A DNA stretch of 64,000 nt from Polaribacter cellanae (lineage in GTDB: Bacteria > Bacteroidota > Bacteroidia > Flavobacteriales > Flavobacteriaceae). Under the pieces are notes generated by a model that was not told the DNA's origin, made no database searches, and saw only the letters and a list, made by a program, of their open reading frames with translations. Shown here piece by piece: positions 46,036-53,909 of the stretch; position 1 is the stretch's first letter, and each line of letters opens with the position of its first letter. The DNA lies in NCBI RefSeq assembly GCF_017569185.1, contig NZ_CP071869.1:3772001-3836000 (forward strand), read 5' to 3'. Both the position numbers and the translations under genes were made by a program.

Positions 46036-46051
46036 ACGAAATCGGTTTCGT
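46036..46051. promoter_or_regulatory. Candidate LacI-family operator ACGAAATCGGTTTCGT
   Basis: A 16-bp dyad with CG at the centre and ACGAAA/TTTCGT arms, in the susC-lacI divergent region and 74 bp before the regulator ATG. LacI-family sites are typically 16-20 bp dyads with a central CG. It overlaps the zone where promoters for both genes must lie. Confidence 0.65.
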
Positions 46052-46124
46052 GTTGACAACTTTTTCTTAGAATTTATCATTAAATTAGCAAAATAGCGCA
46101 TTAAAATTTATCATTTCATAAAAA

Positions 46125-47147
46125 ATGAAGCAAAAAATTACAATTAAAACAATCGCAAAGGAATTAGGAGTTTCTACATCTACAGTTTCTAAAGCGTTAA
46201 AAGATAGCCACGAAATTAGCAAGGATACCAAAGATAAGATTCAAGCTTATGCTAATCTTTATAACTATAAACCTAACAATTTAGCGCTTCAACTTCGTAA
46301 CCAAAAGACGAAGGTAATAGGAGTTATTTTGCCTAAAATTGTACATCATTTTTTCTCTACAGTAATTATGGGTATAGAGGATGGAGCCAATGCAAAAGGC
46401 TATAATATTATGGTTTGTTTCTCTAACGAATCTTACAAAAAGGAAGTAGAAACGTTAAAGGTTTTATCGAACGGAAGTGTAGATGGTTTAATTATTTCAA
46501 TAGCGAGTGAAACGCTTGAAAATAAGGATTTTAATCATATAAAAGGATTGGTTTCTGAAGAGATTCCATTAGTGTTATTTGATCGAGTTGTAGACGAAAT
46601 ATCTTGTGATAAAGTAGTGGTAGATGATGTTGGTGCAGGTTACAAAGCAACAAAATATTTAGTAGAAAATGGATGCAAAAAAATAGCATTAATAACCACA
46701 CCAAACCACGTAAATGTTGGAGCTTTAAGAAGGCAGGGTTACGAGAAAGCTTTAATTGAATCGTACATTAAAACTGATAAAAACTTAATTGTAGAGGTCG
46801 ATGAAAGCAAAGACATAAAACCTCAAATAGAAAAAGTCTTTCATGAAGATATTGATGCTATTTTCGCAGTAAACGAAATTTATGCTGCAAATGCAATGAG
46901 AGTAGCGAAAGAGAGAGGTTTTACAGTACCAAAAGATATGTCTGTAATTGGTTTTACAGATGGTTTAATATCGGAATATTCTTCGCCATCCATTACTACA
47001 ATTGCACAACATGGTTTTACGATGGGTAAACAAGCAGTGGAGTTATTAATAGAAAGAATAGAAAATGAAGCAGAAATTTTTAAACCTAAAAAAATTGTGA
47101 TTTCCAGTGACTTAAAACTACGAGAATCTACGAAAACGTCGTCGTAA
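46125..47147 (+). CDS. LacI-family transcriptional regulator of the alpha-glucan locus
   Basis: The 340-residue protein has an N-terminal HTH (ITIKTIAKELGVSTSTVSKAL, residues 4-24) and hinge helix (~50-58, NNLALQL). A periplasmic-binding-like effector domain follows (VIGVILPKIVHHFFSTVIMG onward) with SVIGFTDGLISEYSSPSITT near the C-terminus. It sits between the two divergent arms and probably represses both until a maltose-related effector binds; the dyad at 46036-46051 is the obvious operator candidate. The effector is inference. Confidence 0.93.
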   Translation: MKQKITIKTIAKELGVSTSTVSKALKDSHEISKDTKDKIQAYANLYNYKPNNLALQLRNQKTKVIGVILPKIVHHFFSTVIMGIEDGANAKGYNIMVCFSNESYKKEVETLKVLSNGSVDGLIISIASETLENKDFNHIKGLVSEEIPLVLFDRVVDEISCDKVVVDDVGAGYKATKYLVENGCKKIALITTPNHVNVGALRRQGYEKALIESYIKTDKNLIVEVDESKDIKPQIEKVFHEDIDAIFAVNEIYAANAMRVAKERGFTVPKDMSVIGFTDGLISEYSSPSITTIAQHGFTMGKQAVELLIERIENEAEIFKPKKIVISSDLKLRESTKTSS

Positions 47148-47159
47148 CTTTTATAGTGG

Positions 47160-47182
47160 TTTTTTATCAATTTGATAAAAAA
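47160..47182 (+). terminator. A/T-rich perfect hairpin after the lacI-type gene
   Basis: TTTTTTATCAA and TTGATAAAAAA pair around a single central T, 13 bp after the regulator stop. A TATATTTG box at 47187-47194 follows at once, a likely start for the transporter operon, so regulator and operon may be separate transcripts. Confidence 0.5.
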
Positions 47183-47186
47183 AACA

Positions 47187-47265
47187 TATATTTGTTGCAT
47201 TATTAAGGTTTATCAATAAATTACATTCCACAAAATTTATTAATTGATAAGTCGAAAAACTTATC
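47187..47265 (+). promoter_or_regulatory. Promoter box, shared motif and 5' hairpin before the transporter operon
   Basis: TATATTTG at 47187-47194 matches the TAnnTTTG -7 box. The motif shared with the susC upstream region is at 47215-47231. GATAAGT (47246-47252) and ACTTATC (47259-47265) form a 7-bp stem that ends 26 bp before the ATG and could hide or expose the start. No match to the 46036 operator is seen here. Confidence 0.5.
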
Positions 47266-47291
47266 GTAATATTCATTTATAATATTCGATA

Positions 47292-48662
47292 ATGGAAAAG
47301 CGTAAATTAAGCTTCTGGCAAATCTGGAACATGAGTTTTGGGTTTCTAGGAATACAATTTGGATTCGCCCTTCAAGGTGGATTTATGTCAAGAATTTTTC
47401 AAACTTTAGGAGCAGGAAAGGAAGATATTCCTTTGCTGTGGATTGCTGCACCTTTAACAGGTTTACTTGTACAACCAATTATTGGTTATATGAGTGATCG
47501 AACCTGGAGTGTAAAATGGGGTAGAAGAAGACCTTACTTTTTAATAGGGGCAATTTTAAGTTCTATTGCCTTGTTTTTAGTGCCAAATTCACCTGCTTTA
47601 TGGGTTGCTGCTGGTTTTTTGTGGATTTTAGATGCTTCCATAAATATTTCTATGGAGCCATTTAGAGCTTTAGTAGCAGATAAATTACCAGAATCTCAAC
47701 GTTCTTACGGTTTTGTTGTTCAAACATTAATTATAGGAATTGGAACTTGGATTGCCAGTAATTTACCTTGGATGGTTTCTCAATTAGGAGTTAGTAATGT
47801 TGCTGAATCTGGAGTTGTACCAATGTCTGTAAAAGTTGCTTTTGCAATTGGAGCTTTTGTTTTTTTAGCAAGTATTCTATACACTGTTTTTACAACGGAT
47901 GAATATCCACCAGAAAACATGGAAGAATTCGAAAGAGAAAAAGTAAAAAAGAATAATTTTATTCCTGATATTTTAAATAATATTGGAAGTATGCCTTTAA
48001 CTATGAAAAAGTTAGGAATTATTCAGTTCTTTTCTTGGTTTGCATTTTTTACAATGTGGAGTTTGGCAAATCCTGCTTTGACAGAGCATGTTTATAGATC
48101 TCCAGCACCCATTGAAACCGATTATAATATGCAAGATTTGGCACAAAAAGATGCTTTTGTAGTCGCAAACACAAAGTTTCAAGAATCTTCTAACTTGGTG
48201 GGGTCATCAATGGGAATTTATGGTTTGTCTTCTATGGCTTTCGCTTTATTATTAACCTTGTATACTTCAAAAAGAAATATCAATAGAAAATATGTTCATA
48301 TGTTTTCATTAATTGCTGGAGGTGCAGGTTTTTTATTAATGAATACTGCTTCACCAGAATCTCTAAAATACTGTTTTGTATTAATCGGAATTTCTTGGGG
48401 AAGTATTCTTTCCATGCCTTATGCAATGTTATCGAGTTCTGTGGATCCTAAGAAAATGGGGGTTATTATGGGTATTTTTAACATGTTTATTGTAATTCCA
48501 CAAATTATGGCTGCTTTAGGTGGTATTAATTATGTTTCCAGTTTAATTGGAGAAGAAGCAATCAATGCAATGACAGTTGCAGGAGTAAGTTTAATAATTG
48601 CTGGTTTGTGTAATTTACTAATTACTAACAAAAAAGCAATTCGTTATCAAGAAGAAATTTAA
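47292..48662 (+). CDS. MFS maltose/oligosaccharide transporter (SLC45-like)
   Basis: The 456-residue inner membrane protein has about 12 helices. It carries the sequence LSFWQIWNMSFGFLGIQFGF at the N-terminus, the MFS loop YMSDRTWSVKWGRRRPYF after helix 2, and MEPFRALVADKLPESQRSYG. This pattern is typical of the SLC45-like sugar:H+ symporters found beside maltose phosphorylase in Flavobacteriia. It brings maltose from the periplasm for phosphorolysis by the two following enzymes. First gene of the seven-gene + strand operon; it ends 8 bp before the phosphoglucomutase. Confidence 0.9.
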   Translation: MEKRKLSFWQIWNMSFGFLGIQFGFALQGGFMSRIFQTLGAGKEDIPLLWIAAPLTGLLVQPIIGYMSDRTWSVKWGRRRPYFLIGAILSSIALFLVPNSPALWVAAGFLWILDASINISMEPFRALVADKLPESQRSYGFVVQTLIIGIGTWIASNLPWMVSQLGVSNVAESGVVPMSVKVAFAIGAFVFLASILYTVFTTDEYPPENMEEFEREKVKKNNFIPDILNNIGSMPLTMKKLGIIQFFSWFAFFTMWSLANPALTEHVYRSPAPIETDYNMQDLAQKDAFVVANTKFQESSNLVGSSMGIYGLSSMAFALLLTLYTSKRNINRKYVHMFSLIAGGAGFLLMNTASPESLKYCFVLIGISWGSILSMPYAMLSSSVDPKKMGVIMGIFNMFIVIPQIMAALGGINYVSSLIGEEAINAMTVAGVSLIIAGLCNLLITNKKAIRYQEEI

Positions 48663-48670
48663 AATTTAAA

Positions 48671-49327
48671 ATGAAAAAAGGATTTATATTCGATTTGGAT
48701 GGTGTTATTGTAGACACTGCCAAATATCATTATTTAGCATGGAAAAATTTAGCCAACGAATTAGGTTTCGAATTTACCAAAGAACAAAACGAATTATTCA
48801 AAGGTGTTAGTAGAAAACGTTGTTTAGAAATTTTGTTAGAAATTGGTAAAGTTGAAGCAACACAAGAACAATTTGATACTTGGATGATCGAGAAAAACGT
48901 TGATTATTTAAAGTACATAGAAAATATGGACGCTTCTGAAATACTACCAGACGTTCCAAAAATATTAGAGTATTTAAAAGATAGAAAACACCCAATTGCA
49001 TTAGGTTCTGCAAGCAAAAACGCACAACCAATTTTAGAAAAAGTAGGTTTATTATCTTATTTTGATGTAATTGTAGATGGTAACAATGTTACCAAAGCAA
49101 AACCAGATCCAGAAGTATTTCTTCTTGCTGCAGAGCAATTAGGAGTAAATTCAAGCGATTGCGTGGTTTTTGAAGACGCTGTTGCAGGCGTACAAGCTGC
49201 AAACAGCGCAAAAATGATTAGTATAGGAATTGGAGATGCTAAAGTTTTATTTGAAGCAAAATATAATTTCAACGATTTTACAGAAATCGATACCAATTTT
49301 ATACAAGATTTAATCAATAAAAATTAA
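48671..49327 (+). CDS. pgmB: Beta-phosphoglucomutase
   Basis: The 218-residue HAD-superfamily enzyme has the nucleophile motif FDLDGVIVDTA (Asp8, with Asp10 as acid/base), a helical cap domain, the second motif ALGSASKNA and the last motif VVFEDAVAGVQAA. It converts beta-glucose-1-phosphate, the product of maltose phosphorylase, to glucose-6-phosphate. The gene lies between the transporter and the GH65 phosphorylase, which fits this pathway exactly. Confidence 0.95.
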   Translation: MKKGFIFDLDGVIVDTAKYHYLAWKNLANELGFEFTKEQNELFKGVSRKRCLEILLEIGKVEATQEQFDTWMIEKNVDYLKYIENMDASEILPDVPKILEYLKDRKHPIALGSASKNAQPILEKVGLLSYFDVIVDGNNVTKAKPDPEVFLLAAEQLGVNSSDCVVFEDAVAGVQAANSAKMISIGIGDAKVLFEAKYNFNDFTEIDTNFIQDLINKN

Positions 49328-49340
49328 CAACACTCTTAGC

Positions 49341-49460
49341 ATTTCCTGCAAGGTTTTTAAAACCTTGTAGCTATAAAATTAAAGTTGCAAAATAGTTTAA
49401 TTATTGTTTTTAGAGAATAAAAAATAAATACCTACAAGGTCTTTGAAACCTTGCAGGAAA
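49341..49460. repeat. Paired dispersed palindromes between pgmB and GH65
   Basis: Two copies of the CCTGCAAGGTTTT-type palindrome (about 49341-49370 and 49431-49460) are arranged as a larger inverted pair, bracketing ~60 bp of AT-rich DNA. They belong to the same loose family as those at 16792, 53780, 56393 and 58353. No gene is supported between them. Confidence 0.65.
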
Positions 49461-49475
49461 ATAAAAAAATAAAAA

Positions 49476-51782
49476 ATGAATCAAGATTATATCATACCCA
49501 ATGATTGGTCCATTATAGAAGAAGGTTTTAATCCAGAAATGGTAAAATCGTCCGAAAGTCTATTCAGTATTGGTAATGGAGCAATGGGTCAAAGAGCTAA
49601 TTTCGAAGAAAATTACTCGGGTACCACTTTTCAAGGAAGTTATATTGGTGGTGTTTATTACCCAGACAAAACAAGAGTTGGTTGGTGGAAAAATGGTTAT
49701 CCAGAGTATTTTGCAAAAGTTTTAAATGCACCCAATTGGATAGGAATCAACGTAACTATTAACGACGAAAAATTAGATTTACATACTTGTAAAAAAGTGT
49801 CTAATTTTAAGCGAGAACTCAACATGAAAGAAGGTTGGTTGTCTAGAACTTTTGAAGCTGAATTGCAAAACGGAATCAAAATTAAAGTTGATACAAAGCG
49901 TTTTTTAAGTTTAGAATTAGATGAGGTTGGTGCAATTAATTACAACGTAACGCTTTTAAATGCAGATGCAAAAATTACCTACACACCCTATATAGATGCA
50001 GGAATTACAAATGAAGATACCAATTGGGACGACCAATTTTGGGATATTTTAGAAGTTGTACAAAACGAAAAACAATCTTTTATTCAAGCAAGAACTATGA
50101 AAACGCACTTTTACACGTGTACTTTTATGGAATCTCGTTTGTTTATAAATAATGATGAAATTTTAACTTTCTGTAACAATTCTAAAACAGAAAATACTGC
50201 CTCTTGCACTTATCAACAAGAAATTAAAAAAAATAAAACATTTACAATCCATAAATTCGGAGGATATGTGGTGGATAGAGATTATAATAAAAACGAATTG
50301 ATTACTGCAGCAAAAGATGTTTTAGACAAAGCAGTAAGTTTTGGTTTCGACGCTTTATTAGAAATGCAAAAACAATCTTGGACAGAGATTTGGAAAATGT
50401 CCGACATTACTATTAAAGGTGATGTAAAAGCACAACAAGGAATTCGTTTTAATATTTTTCACTTAAATCAAACTTATTTAGGAACAGATTCAACTTTAAA
50501 TATTGGTCCAAAAGGGTTTACAGGAGAAAAATATGGAGGAAGCACATATTGGGACACAGAAGCCTATTGCATTCCATTTTATATGGCAACAAAAGACCAA
50601 TCTGTCGCACGAAAATTATTAGAATATAGATACAATCATTTAGAAAAAGCGATTGAAAATGCGACAAAACTCGGTTTTAAAAACGGAGCAGCCTTGTATC
50701 CAATGGTTACCATGAATGGCGAAGAATGCCATAACGAATGGGAAATTACATTTGAAGAAATTCATAGAAATGGAGCCATTGCATTTGCAATTTTCAATTA
50801 CCATCGTTTTACAAACGACTATTCTTACATTCCAGAAAAAGGCTTGGAAGTGTTAATAGGAATTGCACGTTTTTGGCATCAAAGAGCAACATTTTCTACC
50901 CATAAAGATAAATTCATGATTTTGGGAGTAACAGGTCCAAATGAATATGAAAATAACATCAACAATAATTGGTACACAAATTACATTGCAAAATGGTGTA
51001 TTAATTATGCTTTGGAAAATATAGAACTTGTAAAAACAGACCATATTTCAGATTATATTAGAATTAAAGAAAAAGTTTCTTTTACAGATGATGAATTAAT
51101 TGGATGGAAAAAAGTGGCAGACAATATGTATTTTCCATATTCGGAAGAGCACAATGTTTTCTTACAACAAGATGGTTTTTTAGACAAAAAATTAATTACT
51201 GTTGCAGATTTAGATAAAAGTCAAAGACCTATTAATCAGAAATGGAGTTGGGACAGAATTTTACGTTCTCCATACATCAAACAGGCAGACGTTTTACAAG
51301 GTTTCTATATGTTTGAAAATGATTTTTCTACGGAAGAATTAGAACGTCATTTCGATTTTTACGAACCATTTACAGTCCATGAAAGTTCACTTTCTCCATG
51401 TGTACACAGTATTCAAGCTGCAAAGTTAAATAGAATGGAACAAGCGTATACTTTTTACTTAAGAACATCGAGATTAGATTTAGACGATTACAATCACGAA
51501 GTAGAAGAAGGGTTACATATTACTTCTATGGCTGGAACTTGGATGAGTATTGTAGAAGGTTTTGGTGGAATGAGAGTGCTAAACAATACACTTTCTTTTG
51601 CACCAAAAATACCAAAAGAATGGCAAACCTATTCGTTTAAAGTTAACTTTAGAAACCAGATTATAACTGTAAATGTTTCTCAAAACGAAACTGTTTTTGA
51701 AATTGATGGAAATAACGAAATAAACATTTTGGTCAATGGAAAATTAATTACAGTTTCTCCAAATAATTTGGTAACTGTTTAA
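49476..51782 (+). CDS. GH65 maltose phosphorylase
   Basis: The 768-residue cytoplasmic enzyme has no signal peptide. An N-terminal beta-sandwich (~1-290) is followed by the (alpha/alpha)6 barrel. The GPNEYENN motif carries Glu490, matching in motif and nearly in number the catalytic Glu487 of Lactobacillus brevis maltose phosphorylase. The phosphate/sugar-site region GGSTYWDTEAYCIPFYMAT is also present. It splits maltose with phosphate into glucose and beta-glucose-1-phosphate. The pgmB neighbour supports beta-anomer release. Trehalose or kojibiose phosphorylase is possible, but the surrounding enzymes favour maltose. Confidence 0.93.
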   Translation: MNQDYIIPNDWSIIEEGFNPEMVKSSESLFSIGNGAMGQRANFEENYSGTTFQGSYIGGVYYPDKTRVGWWKNGYPEYFAKVLNAPNWIGINVTINDEKLDLHTCKKVSNFKRELNMKEGWLSRTFEAELQNGIKIKVDTKRFLSLELDEVGAINYNVTLLNADAKITYTPYIDAGITNEDTNWDDQFWDILEVVQNEKQSFIQARTMKTHFYTCTFMESRLFINNDEILTFCNNSKTENTASCTYQQEIKKNKTFTIHKFGGYVVDRDYNKNELITAAKDVLDKAVSFGFDALLEMQKQSWTEIWKMSDITIKGDVKAQQGIRFNIFHLNQTYLGTDSTLNIGPKGFTGEKYGGSTYWDTEAYCIPFYMATKDQSVARKLLEYRYNHLEKAIENATKLGFKNGAALYPMVTMNGEECHNEWEITFEEIHRNGAIAFAIFNYHRFTNDYSYIPEKGLEVLIGIARFWHQRATFSTHKDKFMILGVTGPNEYENNINNNWYTNYIAKWCINYALENIELVKTDHISDYIRIKEKVSFTDDELIGWKKVADNMYFPYSEEHNVFLQQDGFLDKKLITVADLDKSQRPINQKWSWDRILRSPYIKQADVLQGFYMFENDFSTEELERHFDFYEPFTVHESSLSPCVHSIQAAKLNRMEQAYTFYLRTSRLDLDDYNHEVEEGLHITSMAGTWMSIVEGFGGMRVLNNTLSFAPKIPKEWQTYSFKVNFRNQIITVNVSQNETVFEIDGNNEINILVNGKLITVSPNNLVTV

Positions 51783-51821
51783 TTAGAATTACAAACATAC
51801 GAGGTTTAAATTAGATAAATT

Positions 51822-53777
51822 ATGAAACCACTTAAAGCAATTTTATTAACTTGTTTGATAACTATTTTTTCTTGTAAAAACGAAGAAACCAAAGAAAATA
51901 CTCCTAAAATTTCTATTTCAAACACCTCTTTAGAAAGAGTTGAGCCACCCAATTGGTTTATTGGTTTCAAAAATTCTTCACTTCAATTATTGGTAAAAGA
52001 ACCCAATATTGGTAATTTTACACCTTCTATTTCTTATAAAGGAGTTTCTATTGAAAAAGTACATACAGCAAAAAGTCCGAATTATTTATTTATCGATTTA
52101 AAAATTGATGCATCAACAAAAGCAGGAAAATTCGATATAGTCTTTAAAGATAAAAAGGGAACAAAAAAAACACATACCTACGAATTAAAAAAAAGAGAAA
52201 AACCTGCAGATAATTACGTTGGTTTTAATAGTTCTGATGTTATTTACTTAATAACGCCAGATCGTTTTGCAAATGCAGATCTATCAAACGATATTGGTTC
52301 TAAAACATCAAAAAGCAATGAGAATGTAGAATCTTTTCAGTTTTTAAAAGAAAATAAAATAGATAGAAATGATGATTATGCAAGACATGGAGGAGATATA
52401 AAGGGAATCACCAATCATTTAGATTATATAAATGAGATGGGATTTACTGCAATTTGGTCTTCACCTTTACTAACAAACGACATGCCAAAACAGTCTTATC
52501 ATGGGTATGCAATTACAGATTTGTATGAGATCGATCCTCGTTTTGGAACGTTAGCAGATTACAGAGAATTGGCAGATAAAGCCAAAGAAAAAGGCATTAA
52601 ATTAATTATGGATCAAGTCGCCAATCATTGTGGTAGCGAACATTGGTGGATGAAAGATTTGCCTTTTGAAGATTGGGTAAATTATCAAGAAAATTTCGAA
52701 AATAAAGGCGAATTAATCACTTCAAATCATAGGAGAACTTCGAATCAAGATGTATACGCTTCAAAAATTGATAAAAAACAAAACGCAGATGGTTGGTTTG
52801 TTTCTACAATGCCAGATTTGAATCAGAAGAATTCATTTATGGCAAAATACATCATTCAGAATAGTATTTGGTGGATAGAAACCATTGGTTTAGGTGGAAT
52901 TAGACAAGACACTTATCCTTATCCAGACAAGCAGTTTATGAGTGATTGGGCTGGAGCAATTATGACAGAATATCCGAATTTTTCTATTGTTGGCGAAGAA
53001 TGGAGCTACAATCCGTTATTAATTGGTTATTGGCAAAAAGGCGCAAATAATAGAGATGGTTACGAATCTAATTTAACTTCTACGATGGATTTTGCCATGC
53101 AAAGAAAAGTAGTAGAAGCATTAAATGAGAAAGAATCTTGGGATACAGGTTTGGTGAAAATTTATGAAGGCTTAGCAAACGATTTTCATTATGCTTCACC
53201 AAAAGACATTCTAATTTTTCCAGACAATCATGATATGAGCAGAATTTACACGCAATTAAATGGCGATTTAGAAAACACAAAAATGGCACTTGCTATGTAT
53301 TTAATGATGCCAAGAACTCCGCAAATTTATTACGGAACAGAAATTTTAATGGACGATTTTAAAAAACCAGGCGATCATGGTTTAATTCGTACAGATTTCC
53401 CTGGAGGTTTTAAAGATGATAAAATAAATGCATTTACAGGCAAAGGTTTAAAACCAAGCCAAAAAAATATGCAATCTTTTCTTAAGAAATTATTGAATTT
53501 CAGAAAAAATTCTAAAGCAATTCACGAAGGAAAGACAGTGCATTTTGCACCCTTTATGGGAACGTATTTCTTGTTCAGGGTTTTAAAGGATGAAGTTGTC
53601 GTAAACATCATCAATAAAAATGAAAACCCAATTACAATCGACTTAAAACGATATAAAGAAATTGGTTTACAAGGAAAAATATTAAAAAATATAATTACAG
53701 AAGAAAAATTTACTTGGGGAGATTCCATAGAATTATCTAAAAAAGGAAGCATTCTTTTAACCACAAAATTGAATTAA
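51822..53777 (+). CDS. GH13 neopullulanase/cyclomaltodextrinase lipoprotein (SusA-like)
   Basis: The 651-residue protein has a lipobox (TIFSC, Cys18). An N-terminal Ig-like domain (~35-125) typical of SusA and cyclomaltodextrinases precedes the GH13 barrel with triad Asp363 (GGIRQDTYPY), Glu392 (VGEEWSY) and Asp471 (PDNHDMSR). In the periplasm it should cut maltodextrins or cyclodextrins to maltose and glucose. GGIRQDTYPY instead of the usual DGFR.D matches the SusA-type subgroup. It follows GH65 by 40 bp. Confidence 0.93.
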   Translation: MKPLKAILLTCLITIFSCKNEETKENTPKISISNTSLERVEPPNWFIGFKNSSLQLLVKEPNIGNFTPSISYKGVSIEKVHTAKSPNYLFIDLKIDASTKAGKFDIVFKDKKGTKKTHTYELKKREKPADNYVGFNSSDVIYLITPDRFANADLSNDIGSKTSKSNENVESFQFLKENKIDRNDDYARHGGDIKGITNHLDYINEMGFTAIWSSPLLTNDMPKQSYHGYAITDLYEIDPRFGTLADYRELADKAKEKGIKLIMDQVANHCGSEHWWMKDLPFEDWVNYQENFENKGELITSNHRRTSNQDVYASKIDKKQNADGWFVSTMPDLNQKNSFMAKYIIQNSIWWIETIGLGGIRQDTYPYPDKQFMSDWAGAIMTEYPNFSIVGEEWSYNPLLIGYWQKGANNRDGYESNLTSTMDFAMQRKVVEALNEKESWDTGLVKIYEGLANDFHYASPKDILIFPDNHDMSRIYTQLNGDLENTKMALAMYLMMPRTPQIYYGTEILMDDFKKPGDHGLIRTDFPGGFKDDKINAFTGKGLKPSQKNMQSFLKKLLNFRKNSKAIHEGKTVHFAPFMGTYFLFRVLKDEVVVNIINKNENPITIDLKRYKEIGLQGKILKNIITEEKFTWGDSIELSKKGSILLTTKLN

Positions 53778-53779
53778 AC

Positions 53780-53812
53780 AAACCTCAAAAGTTTTTAAAA
53801 CCATTGAAGTTT
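53780..53812. repeat. Dispersed palindrome (AAACCTCAAAAGTTTT type)
   Basis: A degenerate member of the family, directly after the SusA-like gene. A second, different inverted repeat lies at about 53853-53894 (GTTCGAGTG ... TATCGAGAAC), also of a kind scattered in flavobacterial intergenic DNA. Confidence 0.6.
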
Positions 53813-53909
53813 AGGAGAATATAAAAAAAAACTAATAATTAAGAGTCTGTAAGTTCGAGTGATTTCGATTTTTCATCGAAATTGTATCGAGAACATTTAA
53901 AAACTAATT

